DNA of 37,091 bases from Stutzerimonas kunmingensis (GTDB lineage Bacteria > Pseudomonadota > Gammaproteobacteria > Pseudomonadales > Pseudomonadaceae). Within the stretch, counting starts at the first letter, position 1. The number at the start of each line of letters is the position of its first letter. Where the stretch lies: assembly GCF_900114065.1 (NCBI RefSeq), contig NZ_FORS01000017.1, positions 1 through 37,091 of the forward strand. Reading direction: 5' to 3'. The notes beneath the pieces were generated by a model, which saw nothing but the letters and a program-made list of their open reading frames with translations, made no database searches and had not been told where the DNA came from. A program made the translations under genes and the position numbers. Positions 7,318-15,758 of the stretch are shown piece after piece.

Positions 7318-10241
7318 AGCTCACCTTGGCCAAGGACGGTTACCGCGTTGGCAGTCCGGCTGACTTCGACAGAGAGTTTGCCATCGACGGGAAGCTCTTC
7401 TGGCAGTTCCTCGAAACCACCCAGTCCAAAGAGCTGACGAAGCTAAAGGATCGTCCGAACTGGCAGCGCCTGCTGCTGGAGCGACTGAGCAAGAAGATCA
7501 AGAAGGACAGCGTGCTGGCTGTCTTGAAAAAGGGCTTGGACATAGACGATGCACACTTCGACTTGCTCTATCGGTTGCCCTATAACGACTTGAACCCGGA
7601 AGTCGTTGCCAACTTTTCGGCCAATATCTTCAGTGTTACCCGGCAAGTGCATTACAGCGAGTCCGATACATTCAAGTCAGTGGACATGGTGCTCTTCGTC
7701 AACGGTTTGGCGATTGCCACGCTGGAGCTGAAGAACCCTTGGACTGGTCAGAACGTCCACAACGCCATCAAGCAGTACCGCACTGACCGCGATCCGCGTG
7801 AGCCTCTGTTCGAGTTTGGCCGCTGTCTGGTTCATTTCGCGGTGGACCCAGATGAGGCCTACATGTGTGCCCAACTGGCCGGCAATGACAGCAATTTCCT
7901 GCCCTTTAACAAGGGCTTCAATAATGGGCGTGGCAACCCGGTCAACCCGACAGGACACAAAACAGCCTATCTCTGGGAAGACATTCTCCCTCGACATAGC
8001 CTGACCAACATCATCGAACAGTTCGCCAAGTTCACCGTCGAGAAGGACAAGAAGAGCGGCAAGGAGCGCAAGGCGCTGTTCTTCCCTCGCTATCACCAAC
8101 TTGACGTGGTGCGTGGCGTCCTTGCTGACGCCAAGCGCTACGGGGTTGGCCAAACCTACCTGATCCAGCATTCGGCAGGATCAGGCAAGTCCAATTCGAT
8201 CACCTGGTTGGCTTACCAGTTGGTGGAACTGTACGACAATGCAGGCACCAGTAACGTCTTCGACTCTGTGGTCGTCGTAACTGATCGCCGGGTGCTGGAT
8301 ACCCAGCTCAAGGACAACATCAAGCTCTTCTCCGAGACCAAGAACATAGTTGCCCATGCCGAGAGCGCAGCCGAGTTGCAGGCGCATTTGGAGTTGGGCA
8401 AGAAGATCATCATCACCACTGTGCAGAAATTCCCGTTTATCGTGGATGGGATAGATGATCTGACCAACCGCAACTTCGCCGTCATCATTGACGAGGCCCA
8501 TTCTTCGCAGTCCGGCAGCGCTTCTGACAAGCTGAACACGACGCTGGGGGCAGAGGATGAGGAAGTTCCGGAAGACCTCCAGGACAAGATTCTTGCAGCC
8601 ATGAAGGGCCGTAAGATGAGTAAAAACGCCAGCTACTTCGCCTTCACTGCTACCCCGAAACCAGCCACGCTGGAAAAGTTCGGGCGGCAAGGCCCTGATG
8701 GGAAGTTCTACCCCTTCCATCTTTACTCCATGAAACAGGCCATCGAGGAAAAATTCATCCTCGACGTGCTGGAGAAGTACACGACCTACAAGAGTTATTA
8801 CGAGGTCCAGAAGTCTGTAGAAGAGAACCCTCTGTTCGACACCGCCAAAGCGCAGAAAAAGCTCAAGGCCTTCGTCGAGGCCAGCCCACGAACCATTGAG
8901 GTGAAAGCCAGGATCATGGTCGATCACTTCATGAGCAACGTCTGGCAGGCCAAGAAGCTCAAGGGCAAGGCGAAGGCGATGGTGGTTACGCGTAACATCG
9001 AATGCGCAATCCGCTACTTTTTTGCCATCCGCACCGCCTTGCAGGAAGCCAACGCGCCCTTCAAAGCACTAGTTGCCTTTTCGGGCGAGAAAACCGTTGA
9101 CGGTATCAAGTACACCGAGGACGGACTCAACGGCATTGCGGCTCGCGACTTGCCGGAGGCGTTCGAGAAGGACGACTATAAGATACTGGTTGTCGCCAAC
9201 AAGTATTTGACTGGTTTCGACGAACCGATGCTGCACACCATGTACGTGGATAAGAAGCTGCAGGGCGTGCTTGCAGTGCAGGCTCTGTCACGTCTGAATA
9301 GGTGTAACTGGAAGCTGGGTAAGACAGACACCTTTGTGCTCGACTTCTACAACTCAGTGGACGACATCAAGAATGCATTTGATGACTTCTACACGGCCAC
9401 AACGCTGAGCGAGCCTACTGACGTCAACGTCTTGCACGACCTGAAAGATGTGTTGGATGACTTCGGTATCTACGACTGGTCAGAAGTGACGCTGTTTAAT
9501 GACAAATTCTTCGCCAGTGCTGAAGCAGAAGAGCTCCATCCGATCATCGATGTGGTGGTCGCTCGATTCGAGTCTGATCTAGACGATGAGCAGCGCATCG
9601 ACTTCAAGATCAAGGCCAAGCAGTTCGTGAAGATATATGCCCAGGTGGCGGCCATCATCCCATTCAACAATGTGAACTGGGAAATGCTGCACTGGTTCCT
9701 GAAGTTCCTAATTCCTAAGCTGAAGGTGAAGGACCCTGATCAAGACAAGCTGGATGAGCTGCTGAACAGCGTTGATCTATCCACCTATGGTCTGGAGCGC
9801 TCACGCCTTGAGGTCAAGATCGGCCTGGATGCTTCGGAAACCGAACTGGAGCCCCAGAACTCGAATATTCGTGGTGGTCACTTCGGTGACGGCGACAAAG
9901 ACCCGCTCGATGAGATTGTACGTTCCTTCAATGAACGCCACTTCGCGGGCTGGGAGGCCACTCCGGAAGAGCAACGGGTGAAGTTCATCAATATTGCCAA
10001 GCATGTGATGAACCACGTTGACTACAAGGTTCAGGTCGAGGACAACCCTGACAGTCAGAACCGTCAGTTGGCGCTAGAGCGCCTGATCCAACAGGCTATC
10101 AGCGTCGAGCGGAGGCGGGAGCTCGACCTCTATAAACGCTATGCGTCTGACCCGGATTTCAAGCGGGCATTTGATGCGAGCATTTTCAGGATGCTCTCGT
10201 CGAAGGACATCGGCTCTCAACTGGGTATGGGGAGCATGTAA
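7275..10241 (+). CDS. hsdR: Type I restriction endonuclease subunit HsdR
   Basis: The 988-residue protein is the motor and nuclease of the type I complex: it translocates DNA with ATP and cuts at a distance from unmethylated sites. The N-terminal nuclease has D137 in SVDMVLF and E151-x-K153 in LELKNP. The helicase part has Walker A AGSGKS (301-306) and the DEAH box at 406 (IIDEAHSSQSGSA), then motifs such as FTATPKP and a later TGFDEP. An AGGAGG site lies just before ATG 7275. All key residues are intact, so the system looks active. It is separated from hsdS by the inserted segment. Confidence 0.94.
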   Translation: MVSQTNEAALETHIELTLAKDGYRVGSPADFDREFAIDGKLFWQFLETTQSKELTKLKDRPNWQRLLLERLSKKIKKDSVLAVLKKGLDIDDAHFDLLYRLPYNDLNPEVVANFSANIFSVTRQVHYSESDTFKSVDMVLFVNGLAIATLELKNPWTGQNVHNAIKQYRTDRDPREPLFEFGRCLVHFAVDPDEAYMCAQLAGNDSNFLPFNKGFNNGRGNPVNPTGHKTAYLWEDILPRHSLTNIIEQFAKFTVEKDKKSGKERKALFFPRYHQLDVVRGVLADAKRYGVGQTYLIQHSAGSGKSNSITWLAYQLVELYDNAGTSNVFDSVVVVTDRRVLDTQLKDNIKLFSETKNIVAHAESAAELQAHLELGKKIIITTVQKFPFIVDGIDDLTNRNFAVIIDEAHSSQSGSASDKLNTTLGAEDEEVPEDLQDKILAAMKGRKMSKNASYFAFTATPKPATLEKFGRQGPDGKFYPFHLYSMKQAIEEKFILDVLEKYTTYKSYYEVQKSVEENPLFDTAKAQKKLKAFVEASPRTIEVKARIMVDHFMSNVWQAKKLKGKAKAMVVTRNIECAIRYFFAIRTALQEANAPFKALVAFSGEKTVDGIKYTEDGLNGIAARDLPEAFEKDDYKILVVANKYLTGFDEPMLHTMYVDKKLQGVLAVQALSRLNRCNWKLGKTDTFVLDFYNSVDDIKNAFDDFYTATTLSEPTDVNVLHDLKDVLDDFGIYDWSEVTLFNDKFFASAEAEELHPIIDVVVARFESDLDDEQRIDFKIKAKQFVKIYAQVAAIIPFNNVNWEMLHWFLKFLIPKLKVKDPDQDKLDELLNSVDLSTYGLERSRLEVKIGLDASETELEPQNSNIRGGHFGDGDKDPLDEIVRSFNERHFAGWEATPEEQRVKFINIAKHVMNHVDYKVQVEDNPDSQNRQLALERLIQQAISVERRRELDLYKRYASDPDFKRAFDASIFRMLSSKDIGSQLGMGSM

Positions 10242-10458
10242 TTTCGGTCAGAGCAGCAGCCAAATTACGGTTGAAAAAGCTGGCTAGGGAGCTAGCCTCG
10301 ACTGCCGTTTACGGTTTCCAAACATAGCGCATTCGTATTGAGGTGAGCGTGCGGGGTGTCATGTCTCCCCCCGCCAATGGTTAGCGACAGGCTCTGTTAG
10401 GCGCAATATCATTGTGCGACTATCAGGCTTCAGTTATCACGCACTGACAGGGACCGTT
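10242..10458 (+). ncRNA. Structured leader upstream of the dCTP deaminase (candidate AvcI-like RNA)
   Basis: This 217-bp gap has no credible ORF but several hairpins: GGCTAG-ggag-CTAGCC at 10282-10297, GCGGGG...CCCCGC at 10351-10374, and a small CCGT-TT-ACGG at about 10305-10314. In described deaminase defence systems (AvcID), a non-coding RNA just 5' of avcD restrains the enzyme. The position and structure fit such an RNA, but I see no sequence match I can vouch for. It could instead be an ordinary leader with promoter. Confidence 0.3.
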
Positions 10459-12021
10459 ATGGCCGCTCCAGATTTCAGGCTTGTTCCTTCGGCTAACACC
10501 GATGACAGCACGCACTTCGATGATGTCGGAGCAATCCGTAGAACGATTACGCCAGAGATCGTCATTGCGTTATGCGGACCGATGGGGACGCCACTGCATG
10601 AGGTTGCGGAAACCTTTCAGTCACTCCTTACTGGCGCTGATTACGGTTACCACGAAGTCAGGATCATCAAGTTGAGTGATGAAATCCGAAAGCATTCAGA
10701 GCTTCCGGAAGGACGATCAATCCTTAAGCTGATTGAAGCAGGGAATGAGTTGCGGCATCAGTATGGCAATGAAATTCTGGCCCGCTTCGCCATCCGAGAA
10801 ATCACTCTTGCACGTGAAGCCGCTCAGAAGCAGGCCGAGGATCGTCATGATCGGGATCTTTTTGATCCGCCAGAGGGGGCTGTGGTCCCAAAGGTCACTC
10901 CGCGCTACTGTCACATCATTGACTCGGTCAAGCACATCGATGAGCTCCGTTTGCTGCGCTCTGTTTATGGGGACATGCTGCACGTTGTAGGGGTTTATTC
11001 ACCCATCGAGCTCAGGGTTGCGCGCCTAGAGCGAATAAAGGGGGCGGAGGATCAAGTGCATGCGCTTATTGACCGTGACTCCGGGGAGGAAGTGGATTAC
11101 GGTCAGCGAGTCGAGGACACGTTTCCCCAGGCCGACTTTTTCCTGCGAGTCGAGAAAACCACGGACACTCACCGAAAAGGGCGTGTAAAGCGTTTTCTTG
11201 ACCTGATGCTGGGGACGGCCATCGCGACGCCAACTTTAAACGAGCGAGCCATGTACGCTGCCTTCTCTGCTGCTCGTAATTCGGCATGTCTATCGCGTCA
11301 GGTTGGGGCTGCCATCACCAGTGCGGAAGGGGAAATTCTTGCGACGGGGTGGAACGATGTGCCGAAAGCGTTTGGTGGCCTGTACCAGACCGAGGTGTAT
11401 GGAAGCTCACCGGATGAGGATCGTCGATGCTGGAACCTGAATGGCGGGCTTTGCTCCAATGATCAAGAGAAAAAGATCATCTCCGGCGTGATTGTGGATC
11501 TCTTGGTCAAAGAGGGCCTCATTGCTGAAGATAAGAAGGAGGCCGCCTTCACCGTCATTCGAAAGAAATCCCAGCTCAAAAGCCTCATCGAGTTCTCACG
11601 AGCCGTCCATGCCGAAATGCATGCGCTGCTCAACGCTGGGGCAACTGATGGTGGCAGAATTCGCGACGGTAAGCTGTTCGTCACGACGTACCCTTGCCAC
11701 TCCTGTGCGCGGCACTTGGTGGCGGCCGGTGTGCGAGAGGTCTATTTCCTGGAGCCTTACCGCAAAAGTTTGGCTACCAAGCTCCACGAGGATGCTATAA
11801 CTGAGAACGAAAGCGACACTGATAAGGTTAGGGTGATGCCGTTCGACGGTGTGGCCCCGTCTCGCTTTTTGAGGTTTTTCTCGGCACATCCTGGCGGGCG
11901 TAAGGATGAAAACGGAAAGATGCATAGCCGTGACGCGCATCCCGTCGCCTCGATCACGATGGAGGCGCTTCCGACTCTTGAAGCGCTTGTCGTGGAAGCA
12001 CTAAACTCGCGCGGCATTTGA
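10459..12021 (+). CDS. Anti-phage dCTP deaminase (AvcD/DCD-type)
   Basis: The 520-residue product has a P-loop-kinase-like N-terminal domain and a C-terminal zinc deaminase domain with HAE at 384-386 and PCHSC at 412-416 (H384, C413 and C416 as zinc ligands, E386 catalytic). Proteins of this layout convert dCTP to dUTP during infection and deplete deoxynucleotides, starving the phage. The P-loop segment ALCGPMGTPLHE lacks the usual GK[ST], so ATP binding may be altered. ATG 10459 is chosen over GTG 10414 because it has a purine-rich AGGGA site and the conserved region follows. It stands alone on the plus strand with a small gene behind it. Confidence 0.85.
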   Translation: MAAPDFRLVPSANTDDSTHFDDVGAIRRTITPEIVIALCGPMGTPLHEVAETFQSLLTGADYGYHEVRIIKLSDEIRKHSELPEGRSILKLIEAGNELRHQYGNEILARFAIREITLAREAAQKQAEDRHDRDLFDPPEGAVVPKVTPRYCHIIDSVKHIDELRLLRSVYGDMLHVVGVYSPIELRVARLERIKGAEDQVHALIDRDSGEEVDYGQRVEDTFPQADFFLRVEKTTDTHRKGRVKRFLDLMLGTAIATPTLNERAMYAAFSAARNSACLSRQVGAAITSAEGEILATGWNDVPKAFGGLYQTEVYGSSPDEDRRCWNLNGGLCSNDQEKKIISGVIVDLLVKEGLIAEDKKEAAFTVIRKKSQLKSLIEFSRAVHAEMHALLNAGATDGGRIRDGKLFVTTYPCHSCARHLVAAGVREVYFLEPYRKSLATKLHEDAITENESDTDKVRVMPFDGVAPSRFLRFFSAHPGGRKDENGKMHSRDAHPVASITMEALPTLEALVVEALNSRGI

Positions 12022-12051
12022 CCGGCAGCAGATTGCAAGGGAGGCGTCCAC

Positions 12052-12285
12052 GTGAAAAAACTAGAAGAGGCTCGTGTCGCTGAGTGCGAGAGGCAGCTGG
12101 CTTTTTGCTTTGATTTCGTTGAGCTTAGAGAGCAACCCCGAGCTTCTCTGCCGAGCGCCATCGAGTCCTTGGCTGTTCTACCCCTAGGGCCTAGGAAGGT
12201 GATTGCATTTCCGACGAAGAAGAGATCTTCCGTTGAAGCTACCCTTCTTGCTCGAATCCTCCAACGCACACAACTATTTAAATGA
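12052..12285 (+). CDS. Small hypothetical protein downstream of the deaminase
   Basis: The 77-residue product (MKKLEEARVAECERQLAFCF) begins at GTG 12052 after a good AGGGAGG site and 30 bp after the deaminase stop, so the two are probably co-transcribed. It has an N-terminal charged helix and a basic C-terminal part (VIAFPTKKRSSVEATLLARI). No family is recognised. It could be an accessory of the deaminase or cargo of its own. Confidence 0.5.
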   Translation: MKKLEEARVAECERQLAFCFDFVELREQPRASLPSAIESLAVLPLGPRKVIAFPTKKRSSVEATLLARILQRTQLFK

Positions 12286-12444
12286 GCCGTTTTTAGAACC
12301 CGGCACATCCGGGCTTCTACGTTAGACGCAGTCACTTCGTTGAGGGGGCCTAACCGGCTTGGGGGCTTGGATTTGACTCTCGTTGAGCCTTTGCCACGGC
12401 AGGATCAGTCAACGTTGCAGTTGAGTTGCCAAGCCCTCTCAGAC
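12286..12444. other. Convergent intergenic region with hairpin
   Basis: The gap separates the deaminase unit from the oppositely oriented ubiquitin-like operon. A stem with CCCGG-cacat-CCGGG, extended by AGAA/TTCT with one bulged C (12295-12318), could end the plus-strand transcript, although no T-run follows. GTTAG and CTAAC form a second inverted pair at 12321-12352. No gene is seen. Confidence 0.5.
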
Positions 12445-12792
12445 CTAGCACCAGTAGACTCGCCCACCCCTGACCCAGAAATGTGAATGGCATTTGTCTC
12501 TTCTCCAAATCGATGGGTGGAGTGTTGGGCGTCCCGTGGCATCGATGGTCAGCCTCCACTTGGGCTTAGCATCTTGTAGCAAAGCTACCTCCAAAACGTC
12601 CCCGCACCCGCAAGGGCAATGAAGTCCAGCCGACCAATCCTCGCCATCGTCTATTAGGTGAATCAGTTGGTTCTTGGCGAATTTCTCGGGGAGCGTGTCT
12701 CCTTCAATTTGGACCACTATTAGGCCTGGCTGAAGTCGCGCCCTGACGAGGTTGATCGCCCGGCACCACCAGAGTAGAAGAAACCGCTTCAT
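12445..12792 (-). CDS. DUF6527 family protein of the ubiquitin-like operon
   Basis: The 115-residue protein is the last gene of the operon; its ATG overlaps the stop of the E1-JAB gene (ATGA). It has clustered metal-ligand candidates: C59, C61 and C63 in HCPCGCGD, then C101, H102 and H104 in KCHSHFW, and C115 as the last residue. This suggests a small zinc-binding domain. DUF6527 proteins repeatedly accompany bacterial multi-ubiquitin/E2/E1/JAB operons. Their function is not settled; a substrate or accessory role is possible. The family is recognised from the Cys pattern, length and context. Confidence 0.75.
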   Translation of the reverse strand: MKRFLLLWWCRAINLVRARLQPGLIVVQIEGDTLPEKFAKNQLIHLIDDGEDWSAGLHCPCGCGDVLEVALLQDAKPKWRLTIDATGRPTLHPSIWRRDKCHSHFWVRGGRVYWC

Positions 12793-14189
12793 GGTCTTTT
12801 GCTCAAGGATGGGAGGCCGAGTAATGGCTCTTTCAGTCCGTCCGCCAGGTTGTAGCTCTGGGTCATGGCAAATGCACTCTCCGCGGTGAACTCATACTCC
12901 CCATCGATCAGGCCAAATTTGGTCTGTGCGAACTTGGCGTTCCCATCCAAGCGATAGGGATACAGGCGGGCGATGAGCTCCTGAACGCAGAGGCTGGCCG
13001 CTTGCATGTTTACCGTGATGACAGATGGGGCCTGTTCATTGGCCCCCGGCATGTAGCCGGCCTTGACCTGCTCCGCATGGGCCGTCGGATCTCGCTTTGC
13101 TAACTCTTCTGCCCTAAGTGATTCTGAGCTGTAGATGCCGCGGTCGCGTAGCGATGCACCTCCGGGTTGAACGTAATCTACCCGGCCGTTGATGTCGACG
13201 ATAGTGAGCGCGCCGTCGAGCTTGCGGCGGACTGGGATAACCACTCCCACATCAAAGACCGGCTGGAGGAACGCCGACCCCATTGCGTCGCAGATGAACC
13301 GCCCCTCCTCACTATCCACGCAACAGAAGATAAGATCGGCCCGGGCTGCGACGAGCACGGCTTCTCGCTCGTTTATAGAAGAGGGAACACATTCGACATC
13401 CAGGTCCGGTCGGAAGGAGCTTACCGCCCTGCGGAAGACGTCAACTTTAAGGGCTTTGGATTCGGCATCAATCGTCGTCGAATTGATAATCCGATTCAGG
13501 TTGCGATGCTCGACGTGGTCGAAGTCGATGACGATCAGACCTCCAATCCCTGCGCGTGCTAGCTGTTCTGCGGTAATACTTCCCGTACCGGAGTACCCTA
13601 CAACTAATGCAGTAAGCTTTCCGAGCTCTTTGCGCATTTCCTCCGTAAACGCCATTGGGCGCTTCATAGGGGTGAGATCCGTACTCCAGAACAATCGGAT
13701 GTCGTCGCCATAGACTGCCACCAGCTCGACGGGTGTGGCTTTCATTTGATTATTGTAAAGGCGCGCTTTGATTGCCCCGCCGGGAACCATGATGGCGCTA
13801 CCATGTGTCTTTGTTATCGAGCTGCAGGAGTCGATGTTCGCGAAAATCTGAGGGATGATCCGGCGGTCCGATTCGCAGTCTACTTTGGAGAATTCGTACA
13901 GGCCTCCAGGGTGCGAGTGGATGAGAATTAGCGCGAGGTCTTCCTGCTCTGCTTTGTCGATGGCATCCATGACCCTATCCCCAGGCCACTGGATGAAGTC
14001 TTCTTCTCGCGCACACTCAACATACGGCACTAACACCATGTCTTTGGCGAGCAGCTTGAGCTGCTCGCCGCAGGACATTTTGGTGCAGAGTAGGATAGCG
14101 GCAGCTTCCAGTCCGTCATTTGGAAGAAGGTGACTCTGCAAGCGAGCGTGAAGCACGCCTGAGAGAACCAGCGTTGGTCCGTTTCTCAT
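12789..14189 (-). CDS. JAB-type peptidase fused to E1/ThiF-like adenylyltransferase
   Basis: This 466-residue fusion has an N-terminal JAB/JAMM metallopeptidase with E28, H91-x-H93 (IHSHP), S101 and D104, the full zinc set. A C-terminal ThiF/E1 domain follows, with the nucleotide loop VVGYSGTGS (196-204), the IDFDHVEHRNLNR motif (221-233) and a later FCCVDSEEGR strand. The E1 part would adenylate a ubiquitin-like tail; the JAB part would process or remove it. No cysteine occurs between C300 and C401, where the catalytic Cys of ThiF/MoeB-type enzymes is usually found. ATG 14189 overlaps the upstream stop and has a GGGAGG site; an in-frame extension to 14264 is unlikely. Confidence 0.85.
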   Translation of the reverse strand: MRNGPTLVLSGVLHARLQSHLLPNDGLEAAAILLCTKMSCGEQLKLLAKDMVLVPYVECAREEDFIQWPGDRVMDAIDKAEQEDLALILIHSHPGGLYEFSKVDCESDRRIIPQIFANIDSCSSITKTHGSAIMVPGGAIKARLYNNQMKATPVELVAVYGDDIRLFWSTDLTPMKRPMAFTEEMRKELGKLTALVVGYSGTGSITAEQLARAGIGGLIVIDFDHVEHRNLNRIINSTTIDAESKALKVDVFRRAVSSFRPDLDVECVPSSINEREAVLVAARADLIFCCVDSEEGRFICDAMGSAFLQPVFDVGVVIPVRRKLDGALTIVDINGRVDYVQPGGASLRDRGIYSSESLRAEELAKRDPTAHAEQVKAGYMPGANEQAPSVITVNMQAASLCVQELIARLYPYRLDGNAKFAQTKFGLIDGEYEFTAESAFAMTQSYNLADGLKEPLLGLPSLSKRP

Positions 14190-15292
14190 TGCGCCACCTC
14201 CCGGCAGATGGACTCTTCCACCAAGCCCAGATGTGACAGAACGGAATCCCGAACGGGCGACCATTGACCAGGGTCCCGGTGTCGCGACCAGCGCTGGAAC
14301 TCACGGCCCTGAATGACCTGCCGATATTCCGTCTGGGGAATACTGGTGCCGCGAACCAGGACCAGATGGGGCAGGCAGTAGAACATATCGATTTCCGCCG
14401 CTGGGTAGTTCTGGGGAACTTCAATTGCCAAGCAGCAGCTCTTCTCCGTGTAACCGTCCGGGAGAGGGTAATGGTGGACCAGCAACCAGCGTCGTCCGTC
14501 GTCCACGGTCTCCCATAGGAGTCCGCAGCTGTCCAGGTACTGTTCGTCCTTATCCAGCAGCCGAAACTGCCGCTGAATTGGCGCCGCAGATTCGCCGTTG
14601 TTGATCTTGTCTTCGATCAGTTTGAGTCGCTCGATCCCCGGATGGGTAAGATCGATCACGTCATCGAGGGTCACCTTTCGCTTCGGTTCACCGCGGATCT
14701 TGAGACGAATGGTCCAGCCCGCATTCGGGTCGATGTCCGCTTTAATCAGTGCATCACGAACCAGAATCGTGGGTTGATCGACCTCAATCACGACTCCATG
14801 CACATCAAGCTTCCAAGAGCGCTTCTGCGTCCGCAAACGCTCCACCCCAGGCGCTGACAGATCAATTGGTGTTCCCGGATTCAGAACAAGATCGGGCTTC
14901 CCGTGCTGCTCAAGCACGATGTCCATGCTTACCGAGACACGACCGACTTTGCGGACATCGTTTTCCGTCAAATTACCAGCCCACGCATAGCGTTCGTCGT
15001 TGAAGACGAAGTAACGGACCCCGTCTGCCTGGATTGCTAGGAATTGGCAAGGGGCGGTGCCCTCCCGCGGCAGGTTCACCACTTCGTCCAGACCGAGCTC
15101 TTCGGTTGGGCCATGTTCCGGCCAGCGCAGAAAGGCATATTCTGTAGTAGGTTGGTGTCCGGATGCTGCCAGGAGTTGCCGCACAGTCGGCGTCCAATCG
15201 CGCAGCTCTACTAGTTCACCGTTGATGATTGCAGCCGCCTTTCCGGTGGTCTGCGGTTGTTGAGGAGGGGCGAGATGATGGTCGATATCCAT
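14186..15292 (-). CDS. Triple ubiquitin-like protein fused to an E2-like domain
   Basis: The 368-residue protein carries three ubiquitin-like segments (about 18-90, 91-157 and 159-224; the second and third end with the family motif DL-x-x-PGhERL). A linker with NNGES at 231-235 leads to a C-terminal E2-like domain (about 241-366). The E2 part shows LLVHHYPLPDGY, the YP turn in EVPQNYPAAE, and WSRHRDPGQWSP before the last helix, as in the prokaryotic E2 family E. No Cys lies just before WSP, where classical E2s have it; Ser336 is nearby. ATG 15292 with GGAG upstream is preferred; GTG 15349 would run through the operator. It is the first gene of the operon and overlaps the next. Confidence 0.8.
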   Translation of the reverse strand: MDIDHHLAPPQQPQTTGKAAAIINGELVELRDWTPTVRQLLAASGHQPTTEYAFLRWPEHGPTEELGLDEVVNLPREGTAPCQFLAIQADGVRYFVFNDERYAWAGNLTENDVRKVGRVSVSMDIVLEQHGKPDLVLNPGTPIDLSAPGVERLRTQKRSWKLDVHGVVIEVDQPTILVRDALIKADIDPNAGWTIRLKIRGEPKRKVTLDDVIDLTHPGIERLKLIEDKINNGESAAPIQRQFRLLDKDEQYLDSCGLLWETVDDGRRWLLVHHYPLPDGYTEKSCCLAIEVPQNYPAAEIDMFYCLPHLVLVRGTSIPQTEYRQVIQGREFQRWSRHRDPGQWSPVRDSVLSHLGLVEESICREVAQ

Positions 15293-15321
15293 CGTAATGT
15301 TCTCCATAAAGGTTCGTTTTT

Positions 15322-15338
15322 GTTCGGTGTCACCGAAC
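15322..15338. promoter_or_regulatory. Operator palindrome between the ubiquitin-like operon and xre
   Basis: GTTCGGTG-T-CACCGAAC is a perfect 8-bp inverted repeat in the 145-bp divergent region. It lies 30 bp from the Ubl-E2 start and 100 bp from the xre start. Related half-sites (GGTTCG at about 15311, CGTTCG at about 15390) flank it. It is a good candidate binding site for the adjacent XRE protein. TTGACA occurs on the minus strand at 15372-15377, but no convincing -10 follows. Confidence 0.65.
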
Positions 15339-15437
15339 GACGACGTCACTCTGCTCCCGCTTTGGCGTGCTTGTCAATAGGTACGATTTCGTTCGTTATA
15401 GTGGTATGGTGATCGGTCAGCTACCAAGGAGAAACAC

Positions 15438-15755
15438 GTGGCATCCCCTCTCGGTAAGAAAATTAACGCTAGAAGGCGAGAGCTAGGAATCTCGCTGGAG
15501 CGATTGGCAGAGCTCACAGAGTCGAGCAAGAGCTACCTATGGGAGCTCGAAAATCGTGATAAGCCAAATCCATCGCTGGATAAAGTGACTCGGATTGCGT
15601 CCGCGTTAAATTTAACTCCCGAAGCATTGTTAGATACAAATACTCTGGACTCCCAGAGCGAGACGGATAAGGCATTTTTTAGGAAATATCAGGAGCTTGA
15701 AGATAAGGATAAAGAAAAGTTAAGGCAGTTAGTCGATACTTGGTGGAAGGATTAG
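15438..15755 (+). CDS. XRE-family transcriptional regulator
   Basis: The 105-residue protein has a canonical Cro/CI helix-turn-helix at about residues 6-62 (GKKINARRRELGISLERLAE, then SSKSYLWELENRDKPNPSLD and ALNLTPEALL). A short acidic helical tail follows, possibly for dimerisation or protease recognition. GTG 15438 has an AAGGAG site. The gene is divergent from the ubiquitin-like operon and three bases before an ImmA/IrrE-type protease gene. This matches the known repressor-plus-protease switch pairs of mobile elements, so it probably represses the divergent operon and itself. Confidence 0.9.
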   Translation: MASPLGKKINARRRELGISLERLAELTESSKSYLWELENRDKPNPSLDKVTRIASALNLTPEALLDTNTLDSQSETDKAFFRKYQELEDKDKEKLRQLVDTWWKD

Positions 15756-15758
15756 TCG

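Noticed and set aside
10396..12327. GTTAGGCGC and GTTAGACGC flank the deaminase unit like integron attC core sites
   Set aside because: Both fit GTTRRRY, but no matching RYYYAAC partner at a proper attC distance was found for either, so a gene cassette is not supported.
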